Source of the DNA: Salinilacihabitans rarus
GTDB taxonomy: Archaea > Halobacteriota > Halobacteria > Halobacteriales > Natrialbaceae
DNA: 64,000 nucleotides
Assembly (NCBI RefSeq): GCF_024296665.1
Contig: NZ_CP100762.1
Location: 2,914,001 to 2,978,000 of the forward strand
Direction: 5' to 3'
Below are positions 18,584 to 26,689 of the stretch, piece by piece. The translations under genes were made by a program, and so were the position numbers. Every line of letters starts with the position of its first letter. Within the stretch, counting starts at the first letter, position 1. Under the pieces are notes generated by a model. That model was not told where the DNA came from. It searched no databases and saw only the letters and a program-made list of their open reading frames with translations.

Positions 18584-18937
18584 ATGGAGTACGCCGTCTC
18601 CCGCGAGGGAACGACGCTCGTGACCCTCCACGAGGGGACCGACACCACCGCCCGCGCCGCGGCCACCGAGGAGTTCGCGACCCAACTCGAAGCTCTCGCC
18701 GCCGCCGACCGCATCGCGGACTGGGCGGTCGCCGACGCGGACGTCTACGAGCACCCGACCGCCCCGTTCGACCCGTACACGATCACCGTCTCGTTCGCCG
18801 TCACGGTCGCCGTCGAGGCCGAAGACGCCGACGCCGCCGCGGTCGCCGGCGCGACGGCGATCGACGAGGCGCTCGCGGCCGCCGACGCCGACGCGCTCTC
18901 GTACACCTCGGAGGCGACCGCCTCGGCGGCGTCCTGA
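18584..18937 (+). CDS. small acidic haloarchaeal protein of unknown function
   Basis: 117 aa, very Ala/Asp-rich, starting MEYAVSREGTTLVTLHEGTDTT. An alternating pattern (DPYTITVSFAVTVAVEAEDADAAAVAGATAIDEALAAADADALSY, in two strands and a helix) suggests an alpha/beta fold. It is the first gene of a tight same-strand group with SAMP3 and two further small proteins (48, 1 and 5 nt gaps), which hints at co-expression. No family recognised. Confidence 0.7.
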   Translation: MEYAVSREGTTLVTLHEGTDTTARAAATEEFATQLEALAAADRIADWAVADADVYEHPTAPFDPYTITVSFAVTVAVEAEDADAAAVAGATAIDEALAAADADALSYTSEATASAAS

Positions 18938-18985
18938 CGGCGCCGACCGCCCGGACTTATGGTCTCCCGCGCCGACCCTTCGTGC

Positions 18986-19264
18986 ATGGAACTCGACCTG
19001 CGGTTTTTCGCCACCTTCCGCGAGGCCGTCGGCCGGAAGGAACTCTCGCGGGAGTTCGACGACGACGCCTCCGTCGGCGACGTCCTCGCGGCGCTCGAAT
19101 CGGAGTACGGCGGCCTCGACGGGCAGTTGCTCGCCGACGGCGAGATCCGGCCGCAGTTGAGCGTGCTGAAGAACGGCCGCGACGTCGTCCACATGGCCGG
19201 CGTGGAGACGTCGCTCGAAGAAGGCGACCGACTGTCGGTGTTCCCGCCGGTCGCGGGCGGCTGA
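18986..19264 (+). CDS. samp3: small archaeal modifier protein, SAMP3-type (MoaD/ubiquitin-like)
   Basis: 92 aa from the ATG at 18986, matching the length of Haloferax SAMP3. Beta-grasp features: MELDLRFFATFREAVG, SVGDVLAALESEYGGL, LSVLKNGRDVVHM, and the C-terminal FPPVAGG with free Gly-Gly. SAMPs are adenylated by UbaA and joined to protein lysines, or act in sulfur transfer. SAMP3 is known to target MoaE and other proteins. It ends 1 nt before another small gene that also ends in Gly-Gly. Confidence 0.9.
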   Translation: MELDLRFFATFREAVGRKELSREFDDDASVGDVLAALESEYGGLDGQLLADGEIRPQLSVLKNGRDVVHMAGVETSLEEGDRLSVFPPVAGG

Positions 19265-19265
19265 C

Positions 19266-19523
19266 ATGACGCGCATCGAGCGGTCGTTTCGCGGCATCTC
19301 CGAGCGCCTCGCGATCCACTACCTGACGAACCTCGGGGGCGAACGCGTCGACGACGCCACCGTCGAGGGCGACGGCTGGACGGCGACGCTCTCCTCCGAG
19401 CGCGTCGACATCGGCCCGACGCTGTCGCTCACCGAGGTGACCGTCGTCTTCGAGGGCGACGAGGAGACCGTAGAGCCGCTGGTCGAACGATTCGCACAGA
19501 AGGCGATGCGGGCGGGTGGCTGA
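19266..19523 (+). CDS. 85-aa protein of unknown function ending in Gly-Gly, next to SAMP3
   Basis: Begins 1 nt after the SAMP3 stop, so translation is probably coupled. Sequence: MTRIERSFRGISERLAIHYL, LGGERVDDATVEGDGWTATLSSERVDIG, LTEVTVVFEGDEETVEPLVERFAQKAMRAGG. The predicted order is helix, three strands, helix, unlike the beta-grasp of SAMPs, yet it ends in two glycines. Tight linkage suggests a partner of the SAMP3 system; no family is recognised. Confidence 0.75.
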   Translation: MTRIERSFRGISERLAIHYLTNLGGERVDDATVEGDGWTATLSSERVDIGPTLSLTEVTVVFEGDEETVEPLVERFAQKAMRAGG

Positions 19524-19528
19524 CGGCG

Positions 19529-19906
19529 ATGGCGGGCGATCCGATCGAAGGGCAGGTCCTGTTGCTCGCGGCGGCGAAGGCGAGCGTCCCGCCGACGCGG
19601 CTGCCGGAACTGGTCGACCGCGTGCGGGACGAACTCGACCCCGGGGTCGAGCGCTACCGCCGGGAGTACGAGTGCGTCCACGAGGACGACGAGCGCGCGG
19701 CGTTCCTCGTCGAGTGGGGCCACTGGGAGGACGTGGGCGAGCGCCTCGGGTTCTCGCGGCGGGAGGTCGCCGCGGTCCGGCGCGCCCACGAGGAGCAACT
19801 GCTGCGGATCGGCCGCCGGGCGGGCCGCGAGGCGGAGTTCGAGACCGCCCTCGAAATCCGAGAGCCGGTGATCGTGGCGACGGAAGCGGACGCGGAGACC
19901 GAGTGA
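19529..19906 (+). CDS. haloarchaeal protein of unknown function in the SAMP3 cluster
   Basis: 125 aa, starting MAGDPIEGQVLLLAAAKASVPPTRLPELVDRVRDELDPGVERYRREYECVH in helical blocks. The segment LVEWGHWEDVGERLGFSRREVAAVRRAHEEQLLRIGRRAGR looks like a helix-turn-helix followed by a basic helix, so nucleic-acid binding is possible. Last gene of the four-gene cluster, 5 nt after the Gly-Gly protein. Function unknown. Confidence 0.7.
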   Translation: MAGDPIEGQVLLLAAAKASVPPTRLPELVDRVRDELDPGVERYRREYECVHEDDERAAFLVEWGHWEDVGERLGFSRREVAAVRRAHEEQLLRIGRRAGREAEFETALEIREPVIVATEADAETE

Positions 19907-19961
19907 GGCGCGTGCCCCCGCCGAGAAACGTTTTTACTCGCGACCGAGAGAACCCTACGGC

Positions 19962-22100
19962 ATGAGCGACGAGCGCCGGGTGGCCTGCCTGTACCTCGAG
20001 ACGCAGTCACGGGAGCAGCGGGCCGCCGTCGAGTGGGCGAGCGAGGCCGGCGAGGTCGAGGCCGTCCCGATGGCCGCGGTCCGCGACGGACGCGCCGACC
20101 TCGCCGCGTACGACGTCTGCTGGTGGCACCGCGACGCCCCCCTGTCGGTGACCGACCGCGTGGCCGCCTGCCGGCCCGCGATCGAGTCCTATCTGGAGGG
20201 CGGGGGCGGTCTGTTGCTGACGCTGCACGCCCTCTCGGCGGTCGCCGCCTGGGGGATCGACCCCGTCCCGCCGGACGCCGCCGGCCGCGAGGAACTGCCC
20301 GAGCCGACGGGCTACCTCCGGAAGGCCATCTACGCCGACCACCCCGTCTTCGACGGCTTCGAGCGCCTGCGCGTGCCGACGCGCGAGCCGACGCCGTCGA
20401 GCCCGTTCGCCCGCTACGAGCGTCTGCTCCCGGAGCGCGCCGACGTGCTCGGCTGTACGGTCCGCGGCCCCGACGACGTCCCCCACGAGGCGACGCTGTT
20501 CTCCTGGCGGGTCGGCGACGGCGCCGTCCTCGGCGCCGGGACGGCGCTCGCGTTCGCCGGCGACGCCGACCACGCCGGCAACGGCCGGCGGCTGGTCGGG
20601 AACGCCCTCCGGTACCTCGCGGGCGACGCGGACGGCGGGGGCTCGCCCGTCCCCACCGGCCGACCGAAAGCCGCCGCGGGCCTCCGGGCCATGCGCGCGG
20701 CGCTCGCGGACGACCCCCACCGGCCGCGTTACCACCTCGCGCCGCCGGCGAACTGGCTCAACGACCCCAACGGCCTGTTCGAGTGGAACGGCCGCTACCA
20801 CGTCTTCTACCAGTACAACCCCGGCGGGCCGTACCACCACGCGATCCACTGGGGGCACGCCGTCAGCGACGACCTCGTGCGCTGGCGGGACGAACCCGTC
20901 GCGTTGACGCCCTCGCCGAACGGACCCGACCGCGACGGCTGCTGGTCGGGGTGTGCGATCGACGACGACGGCGTCCCCGCCCTGCTCTACACCGGCGGCC
21001 GCGACCGGAAGCAGTTGCCGTGTCTCGCCACCGCGGCCGACGACGACCTGCGGTCGTGGCACAAGCACGACGCCAACCCGATCATCGACGCCGCGCCGGC
21101 CGACCTCGACGTCCTGGAGACCGACCACTGGGCCGCCGAGTTCCGCGACCACTGCGTCTGGCGCGAGGACGGGACGTGGTACCACGTCATCGGCTCCGGC
21201 GTCCGGGACGTCGGCGGCGCGGCCCTGCTCTACCGGGGCGAGGACCTCGAAAGCTGGGCGTACGTCGGCCCGCTGCTCGTCGGCGACTGGGACGGCGCCG
21301 GCGAGGTCTGGGAGTGTCCCGAACTGCTCGACCTCGGCGCGCGCGACCTGCTGCACGTCTCGAACTACGAGGAGGTGCGCTACTTCCTCGGCGAGACCGA
21401 CCTCGGGACGGGCACCTTCGAACCCGAGGAGCGGGGGCTGCTCGACTACGGCGACTACTACGCCCCGCAGTCGATGACTCTCTCGGACGGTCGGACCCTC
21501 ACGTGGGGGTGGCTCCCCGAGGCCCGGTCGGCGGCGGCCCAGTGGGACGCCGGCTGGTCGGGGACGCTCTCGCTGCCCCGGGAACTCTCGCTCGGCGAGG
21601 ACGGGACGCTCCGCCAGCGCCCCGCGGCGGAACTCGAGGCGCTGCGGGGCGACCCGCTCGTCGACGCGACGCTCGCGCCGTCGGCCGGCGAGCCCGTTTC
21701 GGTCGCCGACGGTCGCGCGCTCGAACTCGCGCTCGAAGTCGGCCTCGGAGGGGCCGAGGCGGTCGACCTGCGCCTGTTCGAGACGCCCGACGGCGCCGAG
21801 CGGACGGTCCTGCGGTACGACGGCGAGTCGGTCACGGTCGACCGGCGTCGGTCGAGCCGCGACCCGGAGGCGACCGAGACCGCACAGTCGATGCCGGTCG
21901 ACGCCGACGGCCCGCTCTCGCTGCGGGTCTTCGTCGACGGCTCCGTGATCGAGGCCTTCGCGAACGAGCGCCGCTGTCTCACGAGCCGGGTCTACCCCAC
22001 GCTCGCCGACGCGACCGGCGTCTCGCTGGCGGCCGACGGCGGCGACGCTCGCGTGGCGTGTACGGTCTGGCGGCTCGAGGGCGCGTGGGACCCGGAGTGA
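19962..22100 (+). CDS. GH32 fructan hydrolase with N-terminal ThuA/amidotransferase-like domain
   Basis: 712 aa. Residues 1-225 form a Rossmann-like ThuA/DUF4960-type domain (ACLYLETQSREQ, GGGGLLLTLHALSAV, LGAGTALAFAGDADH). Residues about 245-530 are the five-bladed GH32 propeller: nucleophile motif NWLNDPNGLFEWNG, FRDH (RDP in most relatives) and acid-base motif WECPELLDL. Residues about 540-710 are the GH32 beta-sandwich (LRVFVDGSVIEAFAN). It should release fructose from sucrose, levan or inulin. No signal peptide, so a cytoplasmic enzyme. The GH68 gene lies 1.8 kb downstream, on the other strand. Confidence 0.9.
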   Translation: MSDERRVACLYLETQSREQRAAVEWASEAGEVEAVPMAAVRDGRADLAAYDVCWWHRDAPLSVTDRVAACRPAIESYLEGGGGLLLTLHALSAVAAWGIDPVPPDAAGREELPEPTGYLRKAIYADHPVFDGFERLRVPTREPTPSSPFARYERLLPERADVLGCTVRGPDDVPHEATLFSWRVGDGAVLGAGTALAFAGDADHAGNGRRLVGNALRYLAGDADGGGSPVPTGRPKAAAGLRAMRAALADDPHRPRYHLAPPANWLNDPNGLFEWNGRYHVFYQYNPGGPYHHAIHWGHAVSDDLVRWRDEPVALTPSPNGPDRDGCWSGCAIDDDGVPALLYTGGRDRKQLPCLATAADDDLRSWHKHDANPIIDAAPADLDVLETDHWAAEFRDHCVWREDGTWYHVIGSGVRDVGGAALLYRGEDLESWAYVGPLLVGDWDGAGEVWECPELLDLGARDLLHVSNYEEVRYFLGETDLGTGTFEPEERGLLDYGDYYAPQSMTLSDGRTLTWGWLPEARSAAAQWDAGWSGTLSLPRELSLGEDGTLRQRPAAELEALRGDPLVDATLAPSAGEPVSVADGRALELALEVGLGGAEAVDLRLFETPDGAERTVLRYDGESVTVDRRRSSRDPEATETAQSMPVDADGPLSLRVFVDGSVIEAFANERRCLTSRVYPTLADATGVSLAADGGDARVACTVWRLEGAWDPE

Positions 22101-22116
22101 GCCGACGGCGCCGGCG

Positions 22117-22443
22117 TCAGCCGAACAGGTCGCCGAGCCCCTCCGCCGACACGTCCTCCGCTTCCTCCTCGGGTTCCGCCTCCGCTTCGGGCTCTTCTTC
22201 CTCGGCTTCGGCCTCCTCGGCCTCGGCGTCGGCTTCGGCCGGCTCGGCGGCGCCCGCGGCGGGGACGGCCGTCGCCTCGGCGACCGCTTCGTCGATGTCG
22301 ACGTCCGCCAGCGCGGCGACGAGCGCGCGGACCCGCGAGTCGTCGACGTCGGCGCCGGCCGCCTCCAGGACCGCCGTCACGTTCTCCTCGGTCACCTCCC
22401 GGTCCGCCTCGTGCAGGATCATCGCGGCGTAGACGTACTCCAT
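22117..22443 (-). CDS. rpl12: ribosomal stalk protein P1/L12 (stand-alone copy)
   Basis: 108 aa. N-terminal dimerisation domain [38 protein letters not shown], then an Ala/Glu-rich hinge and the conserved C-terminal tail EGLGDLFG that recruits translational GTPases. Archaeal L12 normally sits in the L1-L10-L12 operon. Here neither neighbour is a ribosomal gene and the upstream gene is on the other strand, so the copy is monocistronic. It may be a relocated sole copy or a divergent paralogue; the hinge uses Glu/Ala rather than the Asp-rich runs of many haloarchaeal L12s. Confidence 0.9.
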   Translation of the reverse strand: MEYVYAAMILHEADREVTEENVTAVLEAAGADVDDSRVRALVAALADVDIDEAVAEATAVPAAGAAEPAEADAEAEEAEAEEEEPEAEAEPEEEAEDVSAEGLGDLFG

Positions 22444-22487
22444 GGCTCCGCGGGCTCTTCCACCGAGGACCGCCTTAGAGCTTCCAC

Positions 22488-22510
22488 CTTGCGGGTCGCC
22501 CCGCAAAGGA
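22488..22510. promoter_or_regulatory. imperfect inverted repeat between rpl12 and the MTH1187-family gene
   Basis: The stretch ccttgcgggtcgccccgcaaagg can pair as ttgcggg with cccgcaa around a tcgc centre, allowing one bulged base. It lies about 45-65 nt before the rpl12 start on the divergent side. It could be an operator or an RNA hairpin in the rpl12 leader; there is no further support. Confidence 0.3.
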
Positions 22511-22569
22511 ACTTGGCCCCGGTCGTGGTACGTCCGGCGGACGGCCCCGTATCGCCGTTCACTCCACCC

Positions 22570-22866
22570 ATGACAGCCATCGCCAGACTCGAGGTCGTTC
22601 CGATCCGCGAGCAACGCATGTCCGAGGACATCGCCGCGGCGCTCGACGCCGTCGAGGCGTTCGACGTAACGTACGAACTGACGCCGATGGGAACCGTCCT
22701 CGAAGCCGACGACGCCGGCGAGATCTTCGCGGCCGCCCGCGCCGCCCACGACGCGATCGACGAGGATCGCGTGCTCACCTCGCTGGAGATCGACGACCAG
22801 CCCGACCGCGAGCAGGACCTCGGCGACCGGGTCGAGGCCGTCGAGCGCGAGCGCGGGCGCTCCTGA
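22570..22866 (+). CDS. MTH1187/YkoF-family (thiamine-binding type) protein
   Basis: 98 aa. Family features: [62 protein letters not shown] (in segments) and the terminal RV[12 protein letters not shown] region. These proteins form ferredoxin-like tetramers, and YkoF homologues bind thiamine or its hydroxymethylpyrimidine. A storage or carrier role is inferred from the family. It ends 3 nt from the convergent CapA gene. Confidence 0.85.
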   Translation: MTAIARLEVVPIREQRMSEDIAAALDAVEAFDVTYELTPMGTVLEADDAGEIFAAARAAHDAIDEDRVLTSLEIDDQPDREQDLGDRVEAVERERGRS

Positions 22867-22869
22867 CGC

Positions 22870-23865
22870 TTACGCCCCGAACGACAGCACGAGTTCCTCG
22901 CCGTCGCGCTCGAACTCGGTCCCGAACGGTTCCGATAGCTCCCGCATCCGCTCGCGGCTCCACCTCGCCGCCTCCGGTCCCGCCCGCTGGACGCGGCAGT
23001 CGTCGATCTCCGTCGGGAGCAGGCGGAGTTCCGTCGGCCGACCCTCGTCGTCCGCCGACAGTTCGAAGAGGAAGCCGCGGTCGTTTCGCAACCCGGGGTC
23101 GACCGCGTAGTCGTCGACGAAGTCGCCGGTGTCGTAACAGATCGGCGTTCCGTCGTACGCCTCGATCCCCTGGAAGACGTGGGCGCTGTGGCCGTGGACG
23201 ACGTCGACGCCCTCGTCGACGAGCCAGCGGGCGAACTCGCGGAACGGCTCGGGCGGGGTCGTCCGCATGTTCGGCCCCCAGTGCAGCGAGGCGACGAGCA
23301 GGTCCGGATCGGCGGCCCGCGCCCGGCCGAGCGCCTCGCGGACGATCCGGCGGCTCCGGTCGTCGCCGGCGTCGATCTCGACCCACGCCGTCCCCGGCGA
23401 GTCCTCGTCGGCGGCGAACTCGGGCGTGTTGTCGGTCAGCGAGACGACCGCGACGTCGAGGTCGCCGGCGTCGAAGGTCGCGGGGTCGAGCGCCTCGTCG
23501 AGCGTCCGCCCGGCGCCCGCGCGGGCGATGCCCGCCCCGTCGAGGTGATCGAGGGTGTCCCGCAGCGCCGGCTCCTCGTAGTCGAGGACGTGGTTGTTCG
23601 CGAGCGCGCAGGCGTCGACGCCCGCGCGGGAGAGCGCCGGGACGGCCCAGTCGGGGTCCGCGCGGAAGTGAAACGGCCGGCGGGTCCGTCGCCACGGCCG
23701 CCCGCGCGTCGAGAGACAGCACTCGAGGTTGATCAGCAGGCCGTCGAGGTCCCGCAACCGGTCGTGGACGTCGCCCCAGACGGCGTCGACCGGCCGGCGT
23801 CGCTGGCGCCGGTCGACGACGCGCCCGAGCATGACGTCGCCGGTGAGTCCGATCCGGGCGACCAT
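22870..23865 (-). CDS. CapA-family metallophosphatase-like protein
   Basis: 331 aa. Opens with MVARIGLTGDVMLGRVVDRRQ; further metal-site motifs LLINLECCLSTRG, CALANNHVLDYEE and LVASLHWGPNMRTTP, followed by HGHSAHVFQGIEAYDGTPICYDTGDFVDDY, are those of the CapA/PgsA fold of calcineurin-like phosphatases. CapA supports poly-gamma-glutamate export in Bacillus; other members are lipoproteins or cytoplasmic enzymes. No signal peptide is visible here. It follows the GH68 gene on the same strand with a 79-nt gap, so both could relate to an extracellular polymer. Confidence 0.85.
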   Translation of the reverse strand: MVARIGLTGDVMLGRVVDRRQRRRPVDAVWGDVHDRLRDLDGLLINLECCLSTRGRPWRRTRRPFHFRADPDWAVPALSRAGVDACALANNHVLDYEEPALRDTLDHLDGAGIARAGAGRTLDEALDPATFDAGDLDVAVVSLTDNTPEFAADEDSPGTAWVEIDAGDDRSRRIVREALGRARAADPDLLVASLHWGPNMRTTPPEPFREFARWLVDEGVDVVHGHSAHVFQGIEAYDGTPICYDTGDFVDDYAVDPGLRNDRGFLFELSADDEGRPTELRLLPTEIDDCRVQRAGPEAARWSRERMRELSEPFGTEFERDGEELVLSFGA

Positions 23866-23944
23866 CGCGGCTCCGTTCGCCGCGAGGGGGGAAAAACCGT
23901 CCCCGTACCAGTCGGGGCGGCGACCGGTTGGGCGTCGCCTTCGG

Positions 23945-25288
23945 CTACGGATACGAGTATTCGTACGTCGCCGTCTCTTCTCCGCCCTCTCCGCCGAGCC
24001 GTCCGTCCGCGACGAGGTCGCCCAGCAGCGGCGGCAGGTCGTCGTCGCCCGCCGGCAGGTGCCAGTGGGCGAGTTTGCCGAGGAGTCGGGTGCGGTCGCC
24101 GTCGAGGCGCAGACGCATCGTCGGCGCCACGGTGCCGCCGAACCGGCGCAGTTGCTCCTCGCCGGGGAGGGTCCCGACGTCGTCGATGCCGAGGCCGCCG
24201 AGGTCGTAGTAGTTGAAGAAACTCGAAACCAGCAGTTCGCCCGCGTGCTCGTAGGCGAGCCACGAGTAGGTCTGGTACGGCGCGTTCGCGGGGTTGGTCA
24301 GCACCAGCCCGGAGCCGTTCAGCGGCCGGTACGGCCCGCGCAGCGAGTCCGCGACGAAGCCGTACAGCGCGTCGTGCCCCTCGAGGTCGGGCGCGAACGT
24401 GTGCAGGTGACTCGAGACGAAGAGGTGGTAGCGGCCGTCTCGCTCGACGACGTGGGGGCGCTCTAGCTCCTGATTGACCCCGACGGCGTCGAGGATCGGC
24501 TCCTCGAAGACCCAGTCGGTCGGGTCGCCGGTCGGCGACGTCGCGAGGCCGACCGAGCCGTTGAACGCCTGTCGTGCGGGGTCGCCGTCGGCGACCGCGG
24601 CACCCTCGGGGACGGGCGTGTTCGCCTCGAACAGGAGGTGGGTCTCGCCCGTCGCGGGGTCCTCGTAGAACCACGGGTCGCGGAAGGTGTAGATCATCCC
24701 GCGCGATTGCGCCTCGGTCTCGTAGCGGTCGCCGTCGGCCGCGAGCAGGATCTCGTGGTCGAACGGGCCGACGAGTTCGAGGCCGTCCCCGTCGGCGTCG
24801 ATCCGGCCGCCGGCGCCGACGGCGATGCGCTGGTGGTAGGTAAGGTCGGCCTCGTCGCGGAAGCCGGCGGCGGTGTAGAAGAGGGACACGGTGCCGTCGT
24901 CGTCGTACAGCGCCGAACCGGCCCACTGCCGGGAGCCCAGGGCGCGTCCCGCCTCGAAGACGGGCCCGCCCGCGTGCCAGCGCTCGCCGTCGCGGGAGTA
25001 GAAGTACCGGATCGTCGCGACGTCGTGGCGTTTGCCCGGCAGGCAGTCCGCGGGGGCGGTCAGCGAGAAGATCACGCGCCAGCCGTCGACCTCGGCGATC
25101 GAACCGTCGCGCTCGCGCAGGAACCACGTGTCCCAGACGTGTACGTCCGGGGCCGGGTCGGCCGCCGGCGGGTAGACCACGGGGGCGGTGTTCGAAGGCG
25201 TCCGTTCGATTCGCTCGGCCTGCTCGCGGCTCCAGCCCGACCGCGCGCCGAACCCCGGCGCCGGGTCCGGGTCGTCGTCGACACTCAT
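23945..25288 (-). CDS. GH68 levansucrase/beta-fructofuranosidase
   Basis: 447 aa. All GH68 landmarks are present: nucleophile motif VHVWDTWFL near residue 50, transition-state stabiliser FRDPWFYED, acid-base motif NQELERPHVV, and the YQTYSWLAY and LGKLAHWHLPAG segments. GH68 enzymes split sucrose and either transfer fructosyl units to build levan or inulin, or hydrolyse. Unlike most bacterial levansucrases, no signal peptide is seen at the N-terminus (MSVDDDPDPAPGFG). Same strand as CapA; the GH32 gene is nearby. Confidence 0.92.
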   Translation of the reverse strand: MSVDDDPDPAPGFGARSGWSREQAERIERTPSNTAPVVYPPAADPAPDVHVWDTWFLRERDGSIAEVDGWRVIFSLTAPADCLPGKRHDVATIRYFYSRDGERWHAGGPVFEAGRALGSRQWAGSALYDDDGTVSLFYTAAGFRDEADLTYHQRIAVGAGGRIDADGDGLELVGPFDHEILLAADGDRYETEAQSRGMIYTFRDPWFYEDPATGETHLLFEANTPVPEGAAVADGDPARQAFNGSVGLATSPTGDPTDWVFEEPILDAVGVNQELERPHVVERDGRYHLFVSSHLHTFAPDLEGHDALYGFVADSLRGPYRPLNGSGLVLTNPANAPYQTYSWLAYEHAGELLVSSFFNYYDLGGLGIDDVGTLPGEEQLRRFGGTVAPTMRLRLDGDRTRLLGKLAHWHLPAGDDDLPPLLGDLVADGRLGGEGGEETATYEYSYP

Positions 25289-25360
25289 AGGCCATCGACC
25301 GCAGCGGGGCGAGTTAAACGTTTACTCGCGTCCGAGTCGCCGTTAAAAGGAGGGTCGCGA

Positions 25361-26521
25361 TCAGTTGCAGTTCGAGCCGAAGTTCTGGGTGGCGTACAGC
25401 CGGCCGTCGTCGGTGACCGCGACGCCGATGCCCTCGGCGTCCCAGCGCGAGTCGAGCAGGTTCTCGCGGTGGCCGGGGCTGTCCATCCACTGCTGGACGC
25501 TCTTCTGGGCGACGGTCTCGGGGTCCTCGCCGGCGTGGTAGTTGTAGAGGGCGTTCTCGCCCCAGGCCTGACAGGTGACGCCGGCGCGGTCGTAGCGGTC
25601 GCCGACGGTCGACCCGTCGGAGCCGGTGTGCGAGAGGAACCGGTTCTCGGCCATGTCCTCGCTGTGCGCGCGGGCGACGGCGGCGAGGTCCTCGTCGTAC
25701 TCGAGCGCACGGAGGCCGCGGTCGGTCCGCACCTCGTTTACCTCCTCGTGGATGGCGCGCTCGACCTGCTCCTCGTAGCTCAGTCCGTCGGCCGCGTCGT
25801 CGGTGTCGTCGGAGTCTTCGGGCTCGTCGGCGTCGGTCCCGTCGGAGTCTTCGAGTTCGTCCGCGTCGTCGGTCCCGTCGGAGTCTTCGAGTTCGTCCGC
25901 GTCGTCGGTCCCGTCGGAGTCTTCGAGTTCGTCCGCGTCGTCGGTCCCGTCGGAGTCTTCGGGTTCCTCGACGTCGGTCGAGTCGTCGGCATCGTCTGCG
26001 TCGTCGTCGACCTCGTCGTCAGCCTCGTCTCCCTCGTCGTCCGTCTCGTCGTCGTCGGACTCTTCGGACTCGTCCGCCCCGTCGTCGTCAGCGCCGTCGT
26101 CGGCAGGTTCGTCGGCGTCGCCGAAGTCGAAGTCGAACTCGAAGTCGTCGAAGGCGTCGAAGCTGTCCGAATCGTCGACGCCGACGGCGTCGTCGTCCCG
26201 ATCCGTCGTGATCCAGTCGACGTCCACGACCGAGTCGCCGGACGCGCCGACGTCGACCTCGACGTCGAGGTCGCCGGTCTCGGTGACCGTCTCGACGGCG
26301 CCGTCCTCGGCGACGCCGTCCAGCAGGCTATCGACCCAGGCGAGGTCGACGTCGATCCGGTCCGCGAGCGCGTCGTTCGTTCCGTCCGTCGCGTCGTCCA
26401 CACTCGCCGTCCCGGCCGCGGCGGCCGTCGGCGCGAGCAGACCCGCGAGGAGCAATCCGATACCCAGCCAGCACAGCGTTCGCGTCGCTGTCCGGCCTCT
26501 GGCGTGCAGTTCGCGTGCCAT
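25361..26521 (-). CDS. secreted CAP/SCP-domain protein with acidic Asp-rich repeat linker
   Basis: 386 aa. The signal peptide (TLCWLGIGLLLAGLLAPTAAAA) is followed by about 75 residues of unknown fold and an Asp/Glu-rich linker (about 105-255) holding 12-residue repeats (EDSDGTDDADEL). The C-terminal CAP domain (about 260-386) has HEEVNEVRTDRGLRALEYDEDLAAVARAHSEDMAENRFLSHTG in segments, CQAWGENALYN, SPGHRENLLD and a final ATQNFGSNC. CAP proteins are extracellular and may bind lipids or act as proteases. The two Cys (QAWGEN and C-terminal) could pair. The linker likely keeps the domain away from the cell surface. Confidence 0.9.
   Translation of the reverse strand: MARELHARGRTATRTLCWLGIGLLLAGLLAPTAAAAGTASVDDATDGTNDALADRIDVDLAWVDSLLDGVAEDGAVETVTETGDLDVEVDVGASGDSVVDVDWITTDRDDDAVGVDDSDSFDAFDDFEFDFDFGDADEPADDGADDDGADESEESDDDETDDEGDEADDEVDDDADDADDSTDVEEPEDSDGTDDADELEDSDGTDDADELEDSDGTDDADELEDSDGTDADEPEDSDDTDDAADGLSYEEQVERAIHEEVNEVRTDRGLRALEYDEDLAAVARAHSEDMAENRFLSHTGSDGSTVGDRYDRAGVTCQAWGENALYNYHAGEDPETVAQKSVQQWMDSPGHRENLLDSRWDAEGIGVAVTDDGRLYATQNFGSNCN
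25808..25965 (-). repeat. 36-bp tandem repeat encoding EDSDGTDDADEL
   Basis: Three essentially identical 36-bp copies (plus-strand core gtcccgtcggagtcttcg) plus degenerate flanking copies lie within the CAP protein linker. Identity between copies shows recent duplication. There are no spacers, so this is not a CRISPR. Confidence 0.9.
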
Positions 26522-26565
26522 ACGACTCCACCATTCGCTTTCGTTACTATGAACGTTTTCGAAGT

Positions 26566-26608
26566 AAAGTTAGATAACTTTCGGCGATACTCACTAAAAT
26601 ATTTATAT
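26566..26608 (-). promoter_or_regulatory. CAP-protein promoter with perfect palindrome at the predicted start site
   Basis: On the minus strand an AT-rich TATA region (plus-strand taaaatatttatat, 26595-26608) stands about 75-85 nt before the CAP start codon. About 25 nt downstream is the perfect inverted repeat aaagtta-ga-taacttt (26566-26581), which would cover the transcription start. That arrangement fits repressor binding. The regulator is unknown. Confidence 0.55.
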
Positions 26609-26689
26609 CGTCGAAGACACGTGTCGCCCCGGCGGACGAACAGTCACCGTTTCATCGGGCGCGGCAGGGTGCCGCTGGAAGACGGTCGT

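Noticed and set aside
25808-25965. Possible CRISPR array
   Set aside because: Repeats are contiguous 36-bp coding units without spacers, inside the CAP-protein gene.
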